From NCBI GenBank assembly GCA_030248135.1, contig JASANC010004723.1:120280-184279 (forward strand): 64,000 nt of DNA, written 5' to 3'. The translations under genes and the position numbers were made by a program. This DNA is from Theristus sp. LFF4_11. Lineage: Eukaryota; Nematoda; Chromadorea; Monhysterida; Xyalidae. Below are positions 62,290-64,000 of the stretch, piece by piece. The notes beneath the pieces were generated by a model, which worked only from the letters and a program-made list of their open reading frames with translations, made no database searches and had not been told where the DNA came from. The first letter of the stretch is position 1. The number at the start of each line of letters is the position of its first letter.

Positions 62290-62535
62290 GCCCGCATGAT
62301 GTGGTGTCGATTTCCGAAGGTGACGATGTGTGTTTGGATTTGCCCGGCCTTTTTGATGTGTGCCATGCTGGATGAAACGTGGTGTGCGATAGCCCCGTGC
62401 AACGCATATGACGCCAAAGTACACCACACTTCAGCTCACTGTCGCAAGTTTGTGATTGTAACCGGATCTACTGAAACCGGAACAAACAGTGTTTTGCTTT
62501 TTTCAACGGTTCCACTTGATTTCATGTCATGTTAA
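62290..62535 (+). CDS. Possible small secreted Cys-rich protein
   Basis: An ATG at 62296 opens a frame with a signal-like start (MMWCRFPKVTMCVWICPAFL) followed by Cys-containing sequence (ETWCAIAPCNAYDAKVHH) to a stop at 62535. No splice support, and the antisense frame is open too. Low confidence. Confidence 0.2.
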   Translation, partial: ARMMWCRFPKVTMCVWICPAFLMCAMLDETWCAIAPCNAYDAKVHHTSAHCRKFVIVTGSTETGTNSVLLFSTVPLDFMSC

Positions 62536-62971
62536 ATCATGTGCAGTGGATGCGGCCACATAATGTTGTGCTCAATATTACAGTATACAATGGTTTCTTT
62601 TGCAATCTCATAAGTCAACACCTAAAACGTTTTTTTGGAGATCATGATGAGTGAAAGTAAACGAAAATTCAAGTAGTGCGAGTACATGAGCTACAGCAAC
62701 CAATGACAAGCAAGAAAACTTCGAAAATCGGTAATGGTATACAGACGGGAATGTAACATTTTATATCGCATAAAAACGACAAGAAGGAATAAACACATGC
62801 GAACCAATTCAGAAGCCTTCACTGATCAACAGGATTTTTTTATTGAAAAGTTACCGAAGGGTTCCAAACGTGGGACACACAGACGTGCAATGAACTTTCT
62901 CTTAGACAAATTTCAGCTTTAGATTTCACGTCTTCTAGCTTAACAACGGGGCCTCATCAGAACGGATCGAA

Positions 62972-63528
62972 TCACGGCGCGTAGCCCCAAAACTTGCGCT
63001 TTCCGAAGTCATCCGGCCCTCTCATCCAGAACTTGCGTTTCATGTCACCGGGCGCGTATCTGAGATTAATTTTTTTGATAAAGTGTTATTATGCAATGAT
63101 TCTACAGTCCAACTCCATAACATATCCATCTAGCTGATATTGGTTGATGCATGCTGTGCATCAATTGTGTGGAGGTGGAGTTTGGTTTGCATATAATCCT
63201 TGCATCACGTGATCACCAACCAATCAGCAGTGTTACAGAGATCGATTCTACATTGCGGGACTACTGGCGCTAACGAACGCAAACACACTGGACAGTGGAC
63301 ACCCTGTTGGCATTGTTGCAACGCGATAGTATTGTTGTCGAATGTTTCTAACCAGGATAAGCGACACGTTTTCTGGTGCAACGTACCCCCAAAATTTCCG
63401 TTTCTGCATTGGTGCATAGCCCCAGAACTTGCGCTTGAGCGCTGGCGCGTAGCCCCAGAATTTTCGCTTCACGTCAAACCGTTTGAGATCGTCCAGTGCA
63501 GCGTCTGAGCCCAGTGCGGCGTCGTCGG
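62972..63528 (-). CDS. Multi-copy neuropeptide precursor with KFWGYAP repeats (3' part)
   Basis: Model (-): exons 63528-63387 and 63059-62972, joined in phase (tgg gg|a tac), giving about 76 codons to the stop. The order after an acidic spacer (ADDAALGSDAALDDL) is KRFDVKR, KFWGYAPAL-KR, KFWGYAPMQ-KR, KFWGYAPGDM-KR, KFWMRGPDDFG-KR, KFWGYAP-stop. Every unit is bounded by the dibasic KR, as cleaved by prohormone convertases, and the fourth ends in G-KR, which gives a C-terminal amide (...PDDF-NH2). The splice junction restores an exact KFWGYAP copy, strong support for the intron. The signal-peptide exon was not found between 63540 and 64000. I do not recognise the peptide family. Confidence 0.8.
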
Positions 63529-63620
63529 CTGCAAACATTTTAATGCTTAAAATGGTTAGTTATGAAAACCAGACAGTGATTGTTAGTTGCAGGCTGATTA
63601 CTTTTTTCAGAAGTGACTAG

Positions 63621-63869
63621 ATGTATACTTGCTTTTTTGATCTTCTAGTGGTGGTCTCTTTAGTTGACGTACACTTCAATGATGTTTGCATTCGTTCCGA
63701 CCTCCATTTTGGGAACTGTTCCCATATACATATGTTACAAGTTCACTTCTACGCAGATGGCCTGATCTTGCTGAGTGGGAACGATTTCTCAAAACGATTG
63801 ATAAGGTGTTTCCTTTCACTTGACAACATCAATCCCACCTTCAAAAATGTAAACAGAAAGAACCTTTAA
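63621..63869 (+). pseudogene. Possible non-LTR reverse transcriptase fragment
   Basis: The 82-residue frame contains LQVHFYADGLILLSGNDFSK, close to the F/Y-A-D-D-L-x-L-L-S catalytic block of LINE reverse transcriptases, with the second Asp changed to Gly. VDVHFNDVCI upstream could match the preceding SLYINDL-type block. No flanking domains are visible before the window ends, and it is probably a dead fragment. Confidence 0.35.
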
Positions 63870-64000
63870 AGGCTGCAGGGCAGGTTACGGAAAATCTCAA
63901 TAAAGGTCTTATGTACAATGTATACCTAAAAGACATCTTGTCACCTCTTCATGAGATACGTGTCTCTCATGAGGCTATTAGACGAATCTCACGTACTGAA

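Noticed and set aside
62154..62429. 91-aa ORF on -
   Set aside because: It is antisense to a frame with a signal-like start, and neither has splice or family support.

Overview
This window looks like nuclear DNA from an animal, most likely an invertebrate; I cannot name the phylum. The coding parts are split by short GT-AG introns, intergenic DNA is AT-rich, a tRNA-derived SINE is present, and the best-recognised gene is a metazoan one (WWOX). There are no bacterial-style operons or ribosome-binding sites. Exon models were built by hand from splice sites, reading-frame phase and family resemblance. They close in frame, but there is no transcript evidence.

Genes on + from left to right: a multi-pass membrane RING-finger protein (8637-10715) with an Asn/Thr-rich stretch encoded by a short tandem repeat; a seven-exon protein with an N-terminal and a C-terminal membrane segment (15032-21099), whose sixth intron holds a large repeat complex; a small secreted C-type lectin + EGF protein (25483-27377); and a complete 11-exon WWOX orthologue (29515-33847).

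Genes on -: a single-pass membrane protein with a Cys-rich PAN/Apple-like ectodomain (34011-35400), tail to tail with WWOX; a ten-exon agmatine/peptidyl-arginine deiminase family protein with altered catalytic motifs (39223-43059); isolated exon-like pieces near 48.3 and 53.4 kb; a second PAN-like gene (58314-59760, partial model); an unrecognised Cys-containing protein (60033-60837); and the 3' part of a multi-copy neuropeptide precursor with repeated KFWGYAP units (62972-63528).

The rest is dominated by repeats. A composite repeat occurs about four times (about 0.4-4.8, 17.6-20.3, 21.6-24.8 on -, 49.5-53.0 kb). It joins a GC-rich end, tandem repeats of about 170 and 148 bp, and a 0.9-1.0 kb element with terminal inverted repeats of about 150 bp. 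Three copies of a tRNA-derived SINE, several TA-flanked MITEs, a nearly palindromic mariner-type relic (6959-8103), a family of C/G-run elements ending in TACCGTATTACC, and a short dispersed repeat ending in AAAATAAAAGATAAT are also present. Nested insertions with matching empty sites let several target duplications be read directly. The most novel item is the KFWGYAP peptide precursor.
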